Of a stretch of DNA of 64,000 bases, positions 45,002-54,658 are shown one piece after another (positions within the stretch are counted from its first letter, which is position 1; the number at the start of each line of letters is the position of its first letter). The position numbers and the translations under genes were made by a program. The notes under the pieces are model-generated. The model was not told the DNA's origin, ran no database searches, and worked only from the letters and a program-made list of their open reading frames with translations. The stretch spans positions 248,001 to 312,000 of the forward strand of contig NZ_PJME01000006.1 in NCBI RefSeq assembly GCF_002954775.1, written 5' to 3'. Source of the stretch: Streptomyces geranii. GTDB taxonomy: Bacteria > Actinomycetota > Actinomycetes > Streptomycetales > Streptomycetaceae.

Positions 45002-45925
45002 ATGCGATACCAGGACCGCAGGCGGAAAAGGTCACGTGTGCGCGTGCTGGCAATTGTTCTGGCCGGCCTCTGGTGCTGCGGCTGTTCCGGAAACGGCACA
45101 CCCGCTCCGACGGTTTCCGACCCGACGGTTTCCGATCCGGGCAGGAACGAGATTTCCGCCGCCGACCGAGAGAAACTGCACAATGCGGAGCAACTGCTGA
45201 TACAGCGGTGCATGAAACGGTACGGATTCAAGACGTGGCCCACCTCCGCACGGAGTTCGCTTCCCGACCTGGTCGATTTCCCCTACGTCGTCACCGACGA
45301 GAAATGGGCGAGTCGTCACGGCTACGGAAGCGACATCCACGAGAGCATGTTTCGCCTGCGGCAGCAGGATCCCAATCAGATCTATTTCGCGAAACTGCCA
45401 CCGGAGAAGCGTGCAGCCGCCCTGACCGCCCTCAACGGGGCGAAACCAGTGGGACTTGAGGCCCGGATGCCCACGGGCGGTGTACTGCGCCGCAGCGACC
45501 GAAGCTGTGTGTCGGAGGCGGAATCTATCCTCTACGGTGACCTTCGGACGTGGTACCGAGTCAACAAGGTCACCGAAAGCCTTTCCAGTCTCCGAATCGG
45601 CAACGTCCTCAAGGACGGACGTTTCAGGGAAGCCATCCGCCCCTGGGCGTCGTGCATGCGCGAGCACGGATATCCGTACTCCACACCCGAGAAGGCACGC
45701 AGCGCGGCCCTGCTCGGTGCCGACGAGCGGGGCGGCCGGGCGGAAGAAATACGGACCGCGATCGCCGAGGCGAGATGTGCGGCCGGAACCGGCTTGAGCG
45801 AGACCGTGCGCCGCCTGGACAGCGAACACAAAGCGGCGCTTGAGAAAGAGTATTCCTCGGAATTCGGAAAAAGGAACACCATGGAATCCGAGGCACTGTT
45901 CCGTGCCGCTGACATAACCGCCTGA
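45002..45925 (+). CDS. Secreted or lipid-anchored protein of unknown function
   Basis: A 307-aa protein with a very basic N-terminus (RDRRRKRSRVRV style), a hydrophobic stretch and a Cys cluster LWCCGCSG that may include an imperfect lipobox. The mature part has scattered Cys residues in CMKRYGF, SCVSEA, SCMREHGYPY and ARCAA, a pattern seen in a group of actinobacterial exported proteins with no known activity. I do not recognise a catalytic motif. It is 45 bases upstream of the I36 inhibitor gene and may be co-transcribed with it. Codon use is less GC-biased than its surroundings. Confidence 0.75.
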   Translation: MRYQDRRRKRSRVRVLAIVLAGLWCCGCSGNGTPAPTVSDPTVSDPGRNEISAADREKLHNAEQLLIQRCMKRYGFKTWPTSARSSLPDLVDFPYVVTDEKWASRHGYGSDIHESMFRLRQQDPNQIYFAKLPPEKRAAALTALNGAKPVGLEARMPTGGVLRRSDRSCVSEAESILYGDLRTWYRVNKVTESLSSLRIGNVLKDGRFREAIRPWASCMREHGYPYSTPEKARSAALLGADERGGRAEEIRTAIAEARCAAGTGLSETVRRLDSEHKAALEKEYSSEFGKRNTMESEALFRAADITA

Positions 45926-45970
45926 GGTCAGCCGGAGAAAATCAGCCCATAACCATCATCAAGGAGAGCC

Positions 45971-46471
45971 ATGAGAACACTACGGAGCACCCTGCTGGGC
46001 CTTGCGACGATCGGACTGGTGGTCGCCACAGCCCCCTTCAGCACGGCGGACGAACGCGCCCCCGGTGCGGCGGACTCCGTGCGAACGGCGTCCATCGGAT
46101 CCACGTCGGAGGCGGCGGCGCCGAGGCCGTCGACACAGCGAGGTGCCGCGGCCGACGGCAGGGTCTACGTGTACGAGCACCTCAACTTCACCGGTACCTG
46201 GTGCGGCATGGGCGGCAACGAGCGCGACTACCGGAGCATCAGCAACTGTCCCAACATGGACAACCTCACCACGTCCGTCTGGAACAACGGATACGTGGCC
46301 GTGTTCGACGACGTCCGTCTGCACCGGGACTACGCGTACAGCGGCCCCAACATGTGTATCGGTCTCGGCGACAGCTGGGGCAACCTCGACCTCGGCTGGG
46401 AAGTGTTCAACAACGGCGAGCACGCGAACGACAAGATCAGCTCGCACATCTGGGCCAACAGCTGCCCGTAG
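45971..46471 (+). CDS. Secreted peptidase-inhibitor family I36 / beta-gamma-crystallin-like protein
   Basis: A 166-aa precursor with a signal peptide, a Ser/Ala-rich propeptide-like stretch to about residue 55, then a crystallin-type fold (VYVYEHLNFTGTWCGMGGNERDY and a second Greek-key CIGLGDSWGNLDLGWEVFNN) with Cys pairs. The family includes the Streptomyces metalloprotease inhibitor SMPI. Extracellular inhibition of a protease is likely, but crystallin-like structural roles are possible. A near-perfect AAGGAG site precedes the ATG. A strong terminator follows. Confidence 0.82.
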   Translation: MRTLRSTLLGLATIGLVVATAPFSTADERAPGAADSVRTASIGSTSEAAAPRPSTQRGAAADGRVYVYEHLNFTGTWCGMGGNERDYRSISNCPNMDNLTTSVWNNGYVAVFDDVRLHRDYAYSGPNMCIGLGDSWGNLDLGWEVFNNGEHANDKISSHIWANSCP

Positions 46472-46530
46472 CGGCCGACGCCGGTCTCCGGCCGAACTCC
46501 GGCCGGTCCCCAACTGGTCCCCGAAAACAA

Positions 46531-46570
46531 TCAAGGGGCGGTTTCGGATTCCTCCGAAACCGCCCCTTGA
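46531..46570. terminator. Perfect 18-bp-stem terminator between the I36 gene and tRNA-Pro
   Basis: TCAAGGGGCGGTTTCGGA (46531-46548) pairs exactly with 46553-46570 around a TTCC loop. It lies just downstream of the minus-strand tRNA and of the plus-strand I36 gene, so it should stop both. Confidence 0.92.
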
Positions 46571-46587
46571 TCTACGACTCGTTCGAG

Positions 46588-46661
<74 letters not shown>

Positions 46662-46762
46662 ATGCGTTCACCCGCGGTTGCCCCGTGTGATCACGCGAGC
46701 AGAACTTTACCCCACGTCAGGGGCTGCCCCGAAGGCGGTGGGATCCGCGCGACAATCGACGC

Positions 46763-47296
46763 ATGGGCAGAGCGGCGGAGGATCGGGCAACGGTCGGCGG
46801 GCGGGATCGGGACGGCGAGGGGCGGGCGCGCAACGCCCGGCCCCGGGACGGGCTCGGGCGCCCGCTGCCGTACGGCGAGCCCGGGGTCGAGCGGCAACCC
46901 GAAGGCGTCGTACGCCGGCCCGGGGAGACCGTCGCCGAGGCCCAGGCGCTGCTGGACGCCGGGAAACCGTTCCACGCGCACGAGGTCTTCGAGGACGCCT
47001 GGAAGTCGGGGCGGACGGCGGACCGCGGGCTGTGGCGGGGGCTCGCACAGCTGTCCGTGGGCCTCACGCACGCCGCGCGCGGGAACCTCACCGGCGGTGT
47101 ACGACTGCTGCGGCGCGGGGCCGACGCCGTCGAGGAGTGGGCCGCCGGGGACGTACCGACGCGGCCGTACGGGATGGATCTCGCCGGGGTCGTCTCCTGG
47201 GCGCGGGAGCTGGCGGCGGCGGTGGAGCGGGAGGGCGAGGCCATCGACGCCGCTGCTCGGGCGCCTCGGCTGACGAGCCCTCCGGACGGCGGCTGA
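46763..47296 (+). CDS. DUF309-domain protein
   Basis: A 177-aa protein. After a basic low-complexity N-terminus of about 50 residues comes the DUF309 signature AGKPFHAHEVFEDAWKSG followed by GLAQLSVGLTHAARGNLTGGVRLLRRG, a small helical fold conserved in many bacteria without known function. The ATG at 46763 may be upstream of the true start, since the first residues have no family similarity. No operon partner is clear, though cobF follows after 48 bases. Confidence 0.85.
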   Translation: MGRAAEDRATVGGRDRDGEGRARNARPRDGLGRPLPYGEPGVERQPEGVVRRPGETVAEAQALLDAGKPFHAHEVFEDAWKSGRTADRGLWRGLAQLSVGLTHAARGNLTGGVRLLRRGADAVEEWAAGDVPTRPYGMDLAGVVSWARELAAAVEREGEAIDAAARAPRLTSPPDGG

Positions 47297-47344
47297 CCGG
47301 GGGCGATGGCCGCGTTGTCAGTGGGGTGGGGCAGACTCGGGGGC

Positions 47345-48148
47345 GTGCGGAAGATTCATGTCATCGGTATCGGCTCGGGCGACCCCGAGCAGCTCACCCT
47401 GCAAGCGGTCAGGGCGCTGCGGAGCACCGACGTGTTCTTCGTCCTGGACAAGGGCGAGACCAAGTCCGACCTGGTGCGGTTGCGCCGGGACATACTCGAC
47501 GCCCATGTGCCGGAGGGGACGTACCGCCTGGTCGAGGCGCGCGACCCGGACCGGGACCGGACGGCCGGGGGCGCCGCGTACGCCCCCGCGGTCGAGGACT
47601 GGCGCAGCGCGCGGGCCGAGATCTACGAGCGGCTGATCGCCGGGGAACTCGGCGCGGACGAGAGCGGCGCCTTCCTGGTGTGGGGCGACCCCGCGTTGTA
47701 CGACAGCACGCTGGGCATCCTGGAGGAGATCCTCGACCGGGGCGCGGTGGAGTTCACGTACGACGTGGTGCCCGGCATCAGCAGTGTCTCCGCGCTGCTC
47801 GCCCGTCACCGCACGCCGATCAACCGGGTCGCGCGTCCCGTCCAGATCACCACCGGGCGGCGGCTGGCCGAGGGATTCCCGGCCGGTGTCGACGACGTGG
47901 TGGTGATGCTCGACGCGCAGCAGACCTTCCGGGAGTACGCCGACGAGGACATCGACATCTACTGGGGCGCCTATGTGGGCACCCCGGACGAGATCCTGGT
48001 CTCCGGGCCGATCGCCGAGGCCGCGCCCCGGATCGAGCGGCTGCGCGCGGAGGCCCGGGAGCGCAAGGGCTGGATCATGGACACGTATCTGCTGCGGCGG
48101 AACCCCGGGAGACACCGGCCCCGGGAGGGCCGTCCGGAGCAGCCGTAG
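47345..48148 (+). CDS. cobF: Precorrin-6A synthase (deacetylating)
   Basis: A 267-aa tetrapyrrole methylase-fold protein. HVIGIGSGDPEQLTLQAVRAL is the SAM-binding N-terminus, and LVWGDPALYDSTLGILEEIL and YDVVPGISSVSALLARH are the further conserved segments. CobF methylates C-1 and removes the acetyl group in the aerobic cobalamin pathway. GTG 47345 is chosen since the domain starts there. No other cobalamin genes or B12 riboswitch are visible nearby, so it stands apart from the main cob cluster, as is common in Streptomyces. Confidence 0.9.
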   Translation: MRKIHVIGIGSGDPEQLTLQAVRALRSTDVFFVLDKGETKSDLVRLRRDILDAHVPEGTYRLVEARDPDRDRTAGGAAYAPAVEDWRSARAEIYERLIAGELGADESGAFLVWGDPALYDSTLGILEEILDRGAVEFTYDVVPGISSVSALLARHRTPINRVARPVQITTGRRLAEGFPAGVDDVVVMLDAQQTFREYADEDIDIYWGAYVGTPDEILVSGPIAEAAPRIERLRAEARERKGWIMDTYLLRRNPGRHRPREGRPEQP

Positions 48149-48211
48149 GGGTCCCACACGACCGGCCCACCACCCCTTGCACGGGTGTACCGCCGGTGTG
48201 ATCGTGACCTC

Positions 48212-50314
48212 GTGACAGTCGCCGAGGACACCGCGCCCCCCGCCGCCGCACAGCCGCCCGTGCTGGACTCCCGTCGCCGGAACGTCATCTTCGTCACGAT
48301 CATGCTCGGCATGCTGCTCGCGGCCCTGGACCAGACGATCGTCGGCACGGCCCTGCCGACGATCGTGTCGGACCTCGGCGGTGCCGAGCACATGTCGTGG
48401 GTGGTGACGTCGTATCTGCTGGCGGAGACCGTCGCGACGGTCCTGGTCGGCAAGTTCGGCGACCTGTTCGGCCGCAAGGTGGTCTTCCAGGTCTCGGCGA
48501 TCGTCTTCATCACCGGTTCGTTCCTGTGCGGGCTGTCGACGAACATGACGCTGCTGATCACCTGGCGGGCCATGCAGGGCATCGGCGCGGGCGGGCTGAT
48601 GGTCACGGCGATGGCCCTGATCGCGGACGTGATCCCACTGCGGGAGCGCGGCAAGTACCAGGGCGCGATCGGGGCCGTGTTCGGGGTCGCGACGGTCATC
48701 GGCCCGCTGCTCGGCGGCCTGTTCACGGACCATCTGACCTGGCGCTGGGCGTTCTACGTCAACGTCCCGATCGCGATCGTCGTGGTGATCGCGGCGGCCC
48801 GCACCATCCCGGTGGTGAAGTCGGCGGTACGGCCGGTCATCGACTACATGGGCATCGCGTTCGTCGCGATCGGGGCCAGCGCGCTGATCCTGGCGACGAG
48901 TTGGGGCGGCACCGAGTACGCGTGGGGTTCGGGCGTCATCATCGCGCTGTTCGTCGGCGGCGCCGTCTCGCTCGGCCTGTTCTGCTGGGCCGAGTCCCGC
49001 GCGGCCGAACCGACACTGCCGATGCGGCTGTTCGCCAACCCCGTCTTCACGGTCTGCTCGATCCTCAGCTTCATCGTCGGCTTCGCGATGCTCGGCGCGA
49101 TGACGTACCTGCCGACCTTCCTCCAGTACGTGGACGGCGACTCGGCGACGATCTCCGGCGTACGCACCCTGCCGATGGTGATCGGCCTGCTCATCGCGTC
49201 CGTCTTCAGCGGCAACGTGGTCAGCAAGACCGGCCAGTACCGCTACTTCCCGGTCGTCGGCTCGGCGGTGATGGGCCTCGGCCTGTATCTGCTCTCCCTG
49301 ATGGACGCGTCGACGAACACCTGGCTGGCCTCGCTGTACATGTTCGTCCTGGGCACCGGGATCGGCCTGGGGATGCAGGTGCTGACGATCGCCGTGCAGA
49401 ACACCGTCGAGTACGCCGACCTCGGCACCGCGACCTCCGGCGTCACCTTCTTCCGTACGCTGGGCAGTTCCTTCGGCACCGCCGTCTTCGGCACGCTGTA
49501 CACCAACTCGCTGACCCCGAACCTCTCCGAGGGCATCGCGGAGGCCGCGCGTACGGGGGCGGCGGACGCGGCCACCATCACCAAGGCGGCGACCAGCCCG
49601 GACGGTCTGCACGAACTGCCCTCCGAGGCGGCCGAGCCGATCATCCACGCGTACGCGGACACCATCCAGACCGTCTTCCTGTGGACCGTGCCGGTGGCGC
49701 TGGTCGGCTTCGTCGTCGCGCTGTTCCTCAAGCAGGTCCAGCTGCGCGACAGCGCCCGGATGGCGTCGACGGACATGGGCGACGGCTTCGCGAAGCCGTC
49801 CACGGCGGACTCGCGGCGCCTGCTGGAGGCCTCCGTCGGAAAGATCATCGGCCGTACGGACCTGGACACCGCGCGCCGGATCGTCAGCGACTCCGACACC
49901 CGGCTCGACACCGCGGGCGCGTGGGCCGTGATGCAGGTCGAGCTGTTCACGCGCCTGGTCGGGCACGCCGGACTGGGCCTGATCGCGGCCCGCCGTCACA
50001 TGCCGCCCGAGGTGCTCCTGCCGGTCTTCGACCGCATGGTCGAGGAGGGCTATCTGACCCGCACGGGCTCCTTCTTCTCGCACACGGCGGCGGGCACCCG
50101 GGAGGCGCAGGTGATCGGCAACGCCTGGTCCACCTGGCTGACCGCGCAGGTGGAGAAGGACCTGGGCCGGCCGTCGGGCGAGGAACTGCGCGGCGCGGTG
50201 GACGCGATCGCCAAGCGGCTCCTGGTGGAGGACCTCAGCAGCAGCCTGCCGCGCAGGCCCGCGGCGCTGGCGGGGTCGGGGGCGGGGTCGTCCGGGGGCA
50301 CGTCCGGGTCTTAG
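48212..50314 (+). CDS. DHA2-type MFS drug exporter with a C-terminal winged-helix-like extension
   Basis: A 700-aa protein read from GTG 48212; another GTG at 48185 would add nine residues. Fourteen membrane segments occupy about residues 20-510, with [19 protein letters not shown] and GRKVVFQ motifs of EmrB/QacA proteins. After the last segment there are 190 further residues that include [37 protein letters not shown], resembling a MarR-like winged helix. Such extended exporters are uncommon. The extension could sense cargo or regulate transport. No regulator gene is adjacent. Confidence 0.88.
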   Translation: MTVAEDTAPPAAAQPPVLDSRRRNVIFVTIMLGMLLAALDQTIVGTALPTIVSDLGGAEHMSWVVTSYLLAETVATVLVGKFGDLFGRKVVFQVSAIVFITGSFLCGLSTNMTLLITWRAMQGIGAGGLMVTAMALIADVIPLRERGKYQGAIGAVFGVATVIGPLLGGLFTDHLTWRWAFYVNVPIAIVVVIAAARTIPVVKSAVRPVIDYMGIAFVAIGASALILATSWGGTEYAWGSGVIIALFVGGAVSLGLFCWAESRAAEPTLPMRLFANPVFTVCSILSFIVGFAMLGAMTYLPTFLQYVDGDSATISGVRTLPMVIGLLIASVFSGNVVSKTGQYRYFPVVGSAVMGLGLYLLSLMDASTNTWLASLYMFVLGTGIGLGMQVLTIAVQNTVEYADLGTATSGVTFFRTLGSSFGTAVFGTLYTNSLTPNLSEGIAEAARTGAADAATITKAATSPDGLHELPSEAAEPIIHAYADTIQTVFLWTVPVALVGFVVALFLKQVQLRDSARMASTDMGDGFAKPSTADSRRLLEASVGKIIGRTDLDTARRIVSDSDTRLDTAGAWAVMQVELFTRLVGHAGLGLIAARRHMPPEVLLPVFDRMVEEGYLTRTGSFFSHTAAGTREAQVIGNAWSTWLTAQVEKDLGRPSGEELRGAVDAIAKRLLVEDLSSSLPRRPAALAGSGAGSSGGTSGS

Positions 50315-50324
50315 AAGTCGGGCG

Positions 50325-51185
50325 TCAGCGCAGCAGCAGTTGCGCCCCGCCCACGATCGTCGCCGCGATCACGAGTTGCTCGAACAATCGCTGGTTGATT
50401 CGGTTCACAGCCCATTTGCCGATCAACGCCCCGGGCACCACGAACACCACGAGCGCGGCGTCAAGGAGCAGGGAGTGGCCGTCGATCAGGCCGAGTCCCG
50501 CGCTGAAGGGCACCTTCGAGACGTTGACGATCAGAAAGAAGAAGGCCGACGTGCCCAGGAAGCCGAGCTTCCGGAAGCCGGCCGACAGGAGATACATCGA
50601 CATGACCGGGCCGCCCGCGTTGGCGACCATGGTCGTGAAGCCGCCGAGGACGCCGTAGGAGCGGGCCTTGAGCCGCCCGGCCGGGGTGCTCACCTCATCC
50701 GGCTCGGACTCCGCGGACTCCGACGCCGACGCCCCTCCCGGTTCCGATCCCGCCTCCACTCCTCCCTCGGCGTCCGCCCTCGCGTCCGCCCTCGCCTCGG
50801 CATCCGCCCGCCGTCGGCGCCACACCGTCACCCCGGCCATGAACAGCAGGATCGCCCCGATCGAGGTCCGTACGACCTCGTCGTCCGCCCACACCAGGAA
50901 CACCGTGCCGACGACCACGCCCACCGCGACCGCCGGGAACAGCCGCCACAGCGTCGGCCAGTGGGCGTGTCTGCGGTAGGTGAGGACGGCGAGGACGTCG
51001 CCCGCGATCAGGATCGGCAGCAGTACGCCGGTCGACTCACGGGCGGGCAGGACGGCCGCGAAGATCGCCAGGCTGACCGTGTTGGCCCCGCTGACGGCGG
51101 TCTTGGAGAAGCCGACGAGCAGCGCCGCGGCGGCCAGTGCGGCGAACTCCCAGTGCGTTATGTGCCAGAGCGTCATCGTGTTCAT
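50325..51185 (-). CDS. TauE/SafE-family membrane anion permease
   Basis: A 286-aa, eight-segment membrane protein from the ATG complementing 51183-51185. GFSKTAVSGANTVSLAIFAAVLPARESTGVLLPILIAGD and GGFTTMVANAGGPVMSMYLLSAG are the two conserved halves of the family, which exports sulfite, sulfoacetate or related organosulfur anions. A charged Ala/Glu/Asp-rich loop encoded by short imperfect repeats (about 50700-50820) separates the halves and is longer than usual. It converges with the MFS gene with 10 bases between stops. Confidence 0.9.
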   Translation of the reverse strand: MNTMTLWHITHWEFAALAAAALLVGFSKTAVSGANTVSLAIFAAVLPARESTGVLLPILIAGDVLAVLTYRRHAHWPTLWRLFPAVAVGVVVGTVFLVWADDEVVRTSIGAILLFMAGVTVWRRRRADAEARADARADAEGGVEAGSEPGGASASESAESEPDEVSTPAGRLKARSYGVLGGFTTMVANAGGPVMSMYLLSAGFRKLGFLGTSAFFFLIVNVSKVPFSAGLGLIDGHSLLLDAALVVFVVPGALIGKWAVNRINQRLFEQLVIAATIVGGAQLLLR

Positions 51186-51446
51186 GCGGAGACCGATGCT
51201 ATGCCCACCCAACCCGCCTCGTAAGGAGCGTCTCGCCAGGTGACCCCTGCCCCATCAGGCACCTGGCCCACCCGGCTCCTGTCCGAGCAGCCCCCATGTC
51301 CGGCTGTCCGAGTCCCACCGCCGCAGTGGCCGACGCGTCACCGTGGACCGGCCGCCCCGCCCCTGGGAAGATCCACCCACACCCGTCGCGCACGTCCTCC
51401 ACACCCGCATTCCACGCCCGCCGTTCCCGCCCCAGCCGGAGGAGCC

Positions 51447-52298
51447 ATGGCCGAGTTCCGCGAGTACGCCCTGACCGGCACCAGAGGCAAGATCGCCGTC
51501 CGCGAATGGTCCCGGCACACCACCGGGAGCGATTCCGAACGCCCGCTCGAACCGCCCCGCTTCCTCGCCCTCCTCTCCCACGGGTACGCCGAGCACACGG
51601 GCCGTTACGCGGAACTCGCCGGCGTCCTGGTGGCCCACGGCGCGACCGTCCTCGGCCCCGATCACCAGGGACACGGCGGCTCGGCGGGCGAACGGGCCGT
51701 GATCGAGGATTTCGAGGACGTCGTCACCGATCTGCACACCGTCGTCGACCACGCCCGGGCCGCCCACCCGGACGTACCGGTCGTCCTGATCGGCCACTCC
51801 ACCGGCGGTCTGATCGCGGCCCGCTTCGCCCAGCGGTACGGCGACGAACTCGCCGCCCTCGTGCTCTCGGCGCCCGTGCTCGGCAGCTGGGACTTCCCGG
51901 GGCGGCTGCTCGCCCTCGACGAGATCCCCGACCGGCCGATCAACCCGGCCGCGCTCTCCCGCGACCCCGCGGTCCAGACGGCGTACGCGGCGGACCCGCT
52001 GGTCTGGCACGGTCCGATGCGGCGGCCGACGCTGGAGGCGTTCGTACGGACCCTGGAGACCGTGGCGAAGAGCGGTGACATCGGCGCGCTGCCGCTGCTG
52101 TGGCTGCACGGCGACGACGACCGGCTGGTCCCGCTCGCCGGGAGCCGCGTCGGCGTGGAGGAGCTGCGGGGCACCGACTGGACCGAGCGGATCCTTCCGG
52201 GCGCCCGGCACGATGTCTTCCTGGAGACGGACCGGGCGGCGGCCTTCGCCGAACTCACCGCCTTCGTGGACCGGGTCCTCGCGCCCCGGACCGACTGA
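51447..52298 (+). CDS. Alpha/beta hydrolase, monoacylglycerol-lipase-like
   Basis: A 283-aa protein with the catalytic triad visible: Ser118 in GHSTGGLIA, Asp in LHGDDDRLVPLAGS and His in GARHDVFLE. The oxyanion motif is SHGYAEHTGRYAELA, typical of the serine aminopeptidase S33/monoacylglycerol lipase group. It probably hydrolyses lipid esters in the cytoplasm. CCGGAGGAG precedes ATG 51447. The 261-base upstream gap has no recognisable element. Confidence 0.9.
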   Translation: MAEFREYALTGTRGKIAVREWSRHTTGSDSERPLEPPRFLALLSHGYAEHTGRYAELAGVLVAHGATVLGPDHQGHGGSAGERAVIEDFEDVVTDLHTVVDHARAAHPDVPVVLIGHSTGGLIAARFAQRYGDELAALVLSAPVLGSWDFPGRLLALDEIPDRPINPAALSRDPAVQTAYAADPLVWHGPMRRPTLEAFVRTLETVAKSGDIGALPLLWLHGDDDRLVPLAGSRVGVEELRGTDWTERILPGARHDVFLETDRAAAFAELTAFVDRVLAPRTD

Positions 52299-52474
52299 CC
52301 AGGCTCCCCCGCCGGGCCCGTGCGCCCCTCCCGCACCTCGTGCGCCTCGGACAGTCGTTTGCCTCACGTTTCCGCCCATCCGTCCTGGGAACCCGCGTCC
52401 TCACGGGGGTCCGGCGCCGGAAAGCCGGGCCGCCGCATCACGAGCGAGGAATCACGAGCGAGGAGGAGAACCCC

Positions 52475-52957
52475 ATGACTGTGGTGAAGAGCAGCCTGCC
52501 CGAGGCGGAGCGCCGGGTGACCGGTGACGCCCTGCAGGGGACGCTGGTGGATCTGCTGGCGCTGTCGCTGATCGGGAAGCAGGCCCACTGGAACATCGTG
52601 GGGCCGCGGTTCCGTTCGATCCATCTGCAGCTCGACGAGGTGGTGACGGCCGCGCGCGGCTTCTCCGACACGGTCGCGGAGCGCGCGGCGGCACTCGGTG
52701 TGCCGCCCGACGGCCGCCCCGACACCATCGCCTCGTCCCTCCCCTTCCAGGACCCGAAGGAGGGCTGGCTGCAGGACACGGAGGTCGTACAACTCCTTGT
52801 CGACGCCCTGGGGACGGCGATCGGCCGGCTGCGCGAGCGCATCGGGGCGACCGAGAAGGCCGACCCGGTGACCCAGGATCTGCTGATCGGCATCACGGCC
52901 GAACTGGAGAAGCAGCGGTGGATGTTCGAGGCGGAGAACGCCCAGCGCACCAACTGA
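52475..52957 (+). CDS. dps: Dps-family DNA-protection ferritin
   Basis: A 160-aa four-helix protein starting at ATG 52475 with AGGAGGAG upstream. The ferroxidase signature HWNIVGPRFRSIHLQLDEVV has the His, Asp and Glu ligands, and the C-terminal helix ends KQRWMFEAENAQ. Dps dodecamers oxidise and store iron and protect DNA under oxidative or starvation stress. It is a single gene. Degenerate ~21-bp repeats fill the short gap to the convergent SDR gene. Confidence 0.93.
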   Translation: MTVVKSSLPEAERRVTGDALQGTLVDLLALSLIGKQAHWNIVGPRFRSIHLQLDEVVTAARGFSDTVAERAAALGVPPDGRPDTIASSLPFQDPKEGWLQDTEVVQLLVDALGTAIGRLRERIGATEKADPVTQDLLIGITAELEKQRWMFEAENAQRTN

Positions 52958-52965
52958 CCGCACTC

Positions 52966-53042
52966 CACCAGGACTTGCTCTTGCGCACCGAGGATCTGCC
53001 CTTGCCCACCCAGGACTTGGGCTGCCAACACCTGGGCTCGGG
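52966..53042. repeat. Degenerate ~21-bp tandem repeat between dps and the SDR gene
   Basis: CACC-headed units begin at 52966, 52986, 53007 and 53029 with similar bodies (CCAGGACTTGC..., CGAGGATCTGCC..., CCAGGACTTGGG...). It lies in the 91-base gap between two convergent genes. Confidence 0.6.
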
Positions 53043-53048
53043 TCCTTC

Positions 53049-53738
53049 TCACCCCAGCAGCCAGCCCCCGTCCACACTGAGGTCGACCGCGTTGACGGAC
53101 CGGTTGCGCAGCAGGAAGTCCACGGCGTCCACCACGTCGGCCATCGTGGTGAGTTGGCCCGCGGGAGTGCGGGCGCGCAGCCCCTCCAGCACCTCGGCCG
53201 GCTTGTCCCGCCAGTACGGGCTGTCGCCGACCACGCCCGGGTGTACGGCGTTGACCCGGACCGGCGCGAGTTCGACCGCGAGGGTGCGGACGAGGCCGGT
53301 CACCCCGGCGTTGACGGTCGCCACGGTCGTCGCCCCCGGGTAGGGCCGTTCCTTGGCCTGGCCGCCGAACAGCACGATGGCGCTGGCGTCGTGGAGCCGG
53401 GGGCGCAGGGTGTGCACGACCTCGGTGTAGCCGACGAGTTTGAGGGTGACGAGATGGAGGGCCGCGTCGATGTCGTAGGCGGTGACCCGGTTCTCGTCGC
53501 GCGAGACGCCCGCGAGGACGAGATGGTCGACCTGTCCGACGTCGGCGAGGGCGTCGGCGATGTCCCGGGGCCGTGCGAGGTCGAGCGCGAGACCCCGGGC
53601 GCCGATCTCCTTGGCCACCGTGTCGGCACGCCGGGCGTCCCGGCCGGTGAGGACGACCTCGTCGCCGAGTTCGACGCGGGTGCGGGCGAACTCCCGGCCG
53701 ATTCCGGACGTACCGCCGATCACGACCACACTGCTCAT
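53049..53738 (-). CDS. SDR-fold protein lacking the catalytic Tyr-Lys motif
   Basis: A 229-aa protein with an intact nucleotide-binding motif VIGGTSGIGREFA. Where classical SDRs have YxxxK it reads YPGATTVATVNAGVTGLVRTLAVELAP, with no Lys four residues after a Tyr, so the usual proton-relay pair seems absent. Some SDR subgroups share this loss and may bind rather than reduce. It is the last gene of the catabolic operon and overlaps the bicupin gene by four bases. Confidence 0.82.
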   Translation of the reverse strand: MSSVVVIGGTSGIGREFARTRVELGDEVVLTGRDARRADTVAKEIGARGLALDLARPRDIADALADVGQVDHLVLAGVSRDENRVTAYDIDAALHLVTLKLVGYTEVVHTLRPRLHDASAIVLFGGQAKERPYPGATTVATVNAGVTGLVRTLAVELAPVRVNAVHPGVVGDSPYWRDKPAEVLEGLRARTPAGQLTTMADVVDAVDFLLRNRSVNAVDLSVDGGWLLG

Positions 53739-54658
53739 GCCCGTCCCTCCCCATCACCCAAGTCGCCCGAATTGCCCAAGTCCCCCAGCACGCCCCGCAG
53801 ATGGTCCCAGTCTCGGGTGAACCGGTAGGAGTGGCGCGGCGGTGGCTGCGGGGCCTGGGTCTCCAGCCAACGGACCGGCCCGTCACCGGCGTTGGTGAAG
53901 CCGTGCACACAACCGGCGCCCGCCCAGGCGGCGTCGCCGGGGCCGAGGCGGTGGCGCTCGCCGTCGAAGGTGGCGTCGACCACCCCTTGGAGGATCAGGT
54001 AGGTCTCCTCGAAGGGGTGGTCGTGCGTCCCGGCGACGCCGTCGGGCGCGTACTGCACCATGAACATCGTCGAGGCGACGGCGCCCAGGTCGCTGTCGAC
54101 CATCATCTTCACGGTGATCCCGCTGTAGACGAGCAGCGCCGTGCGCATGCTGGCCGACACGGCCAGGAGATCCTGGGACTGCTTGCCGGGGTCCATCTGG
54201 GCGGGCTCGAAGTGCCCGAACGACCGGGTGCGCGGATCGCGTACGTCGATCCGGACGGGCTCGCGCTCGGGCAGCGCGGGCACGGCCCAGGTGTCGTACC
54301 CGTAGCGGGCGCGCGGCACGGGCGCGAGCATGTCGGCCCAACGCCCGCCCGCACCAACGGAGTTGCCCCCGCGCCAGGCATGCGGCACACCGGTCGGGAG
54401 GAGGCCGTAGTCGCCCTCCTCCAGCAGATACGAGCCCTCGGGCACATCGAGGACCACACTCCCGTCGAGCACGTGGAAGCTCTCTTCGTACGAGTGCACA
54501 TGGGCGCCCACCGCTCCGTCCGGTCGGAGTTCGCACAGCCCGAAGCCGGTGTGGACGCTCCCGTCCGCCTCGCCGATGACCGCACGGCGCCGGAACCCGC
54601 CGCTGTCGTACGGGAGTTGCGGCGCGTCCGCCGCGTACCGCACCGCGAAGTCCGTCAT
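53735..54658 (-). CDS. Bicupin, ureidoglycine-aminohydrolase (AllE)-like
   Basis: A 307-aa protein with two cupin domains. The first has GAHVHSYEESFHVLDGSVVLDVPEG and the second GTHDHPFEETYLILQGVVDATFDGE, each with the His/His/Glu metal pattern. Length and two-domain layout resemble (S)-ureidoglycine aminohydrolase, a Mn enzyme of purine breakdown, but no other allantoin genes are here. Start at the ATG complementing 54656-54658 overlaps the amidohydrolase stop. The tail GDLGNSGDLGDGEG is a short in-frame repeat. Confidence 0.82.
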   Translation of the reverse strand: MTDFAVRYAADAPQLPYDSGGFRRRAVIGEADGSVHTGFGLCELRPDGAVGAHVHSYEESFHVLDGSVVLDVPEGSYLLEEGDYGLLPTGVPHAWRGGNSVGAGGRWADMLAPVPRARYGYDTWAVPALPEREPVRIDVRDPRTRSFGHFEPAQMDPGKQSQDLLAVSASMRTALLVYSGITVKMMVDSDLGAVASTMFMVQYAPDGVAGTHDHPFEETYLILQGVVDATFDGERHRLGPGDAAWAGAGCVHGFTNAGDGPVRWLETQAPQPPPRHSYRFTRDWDHLRGVLGDLGNSGDLGDGEGRA

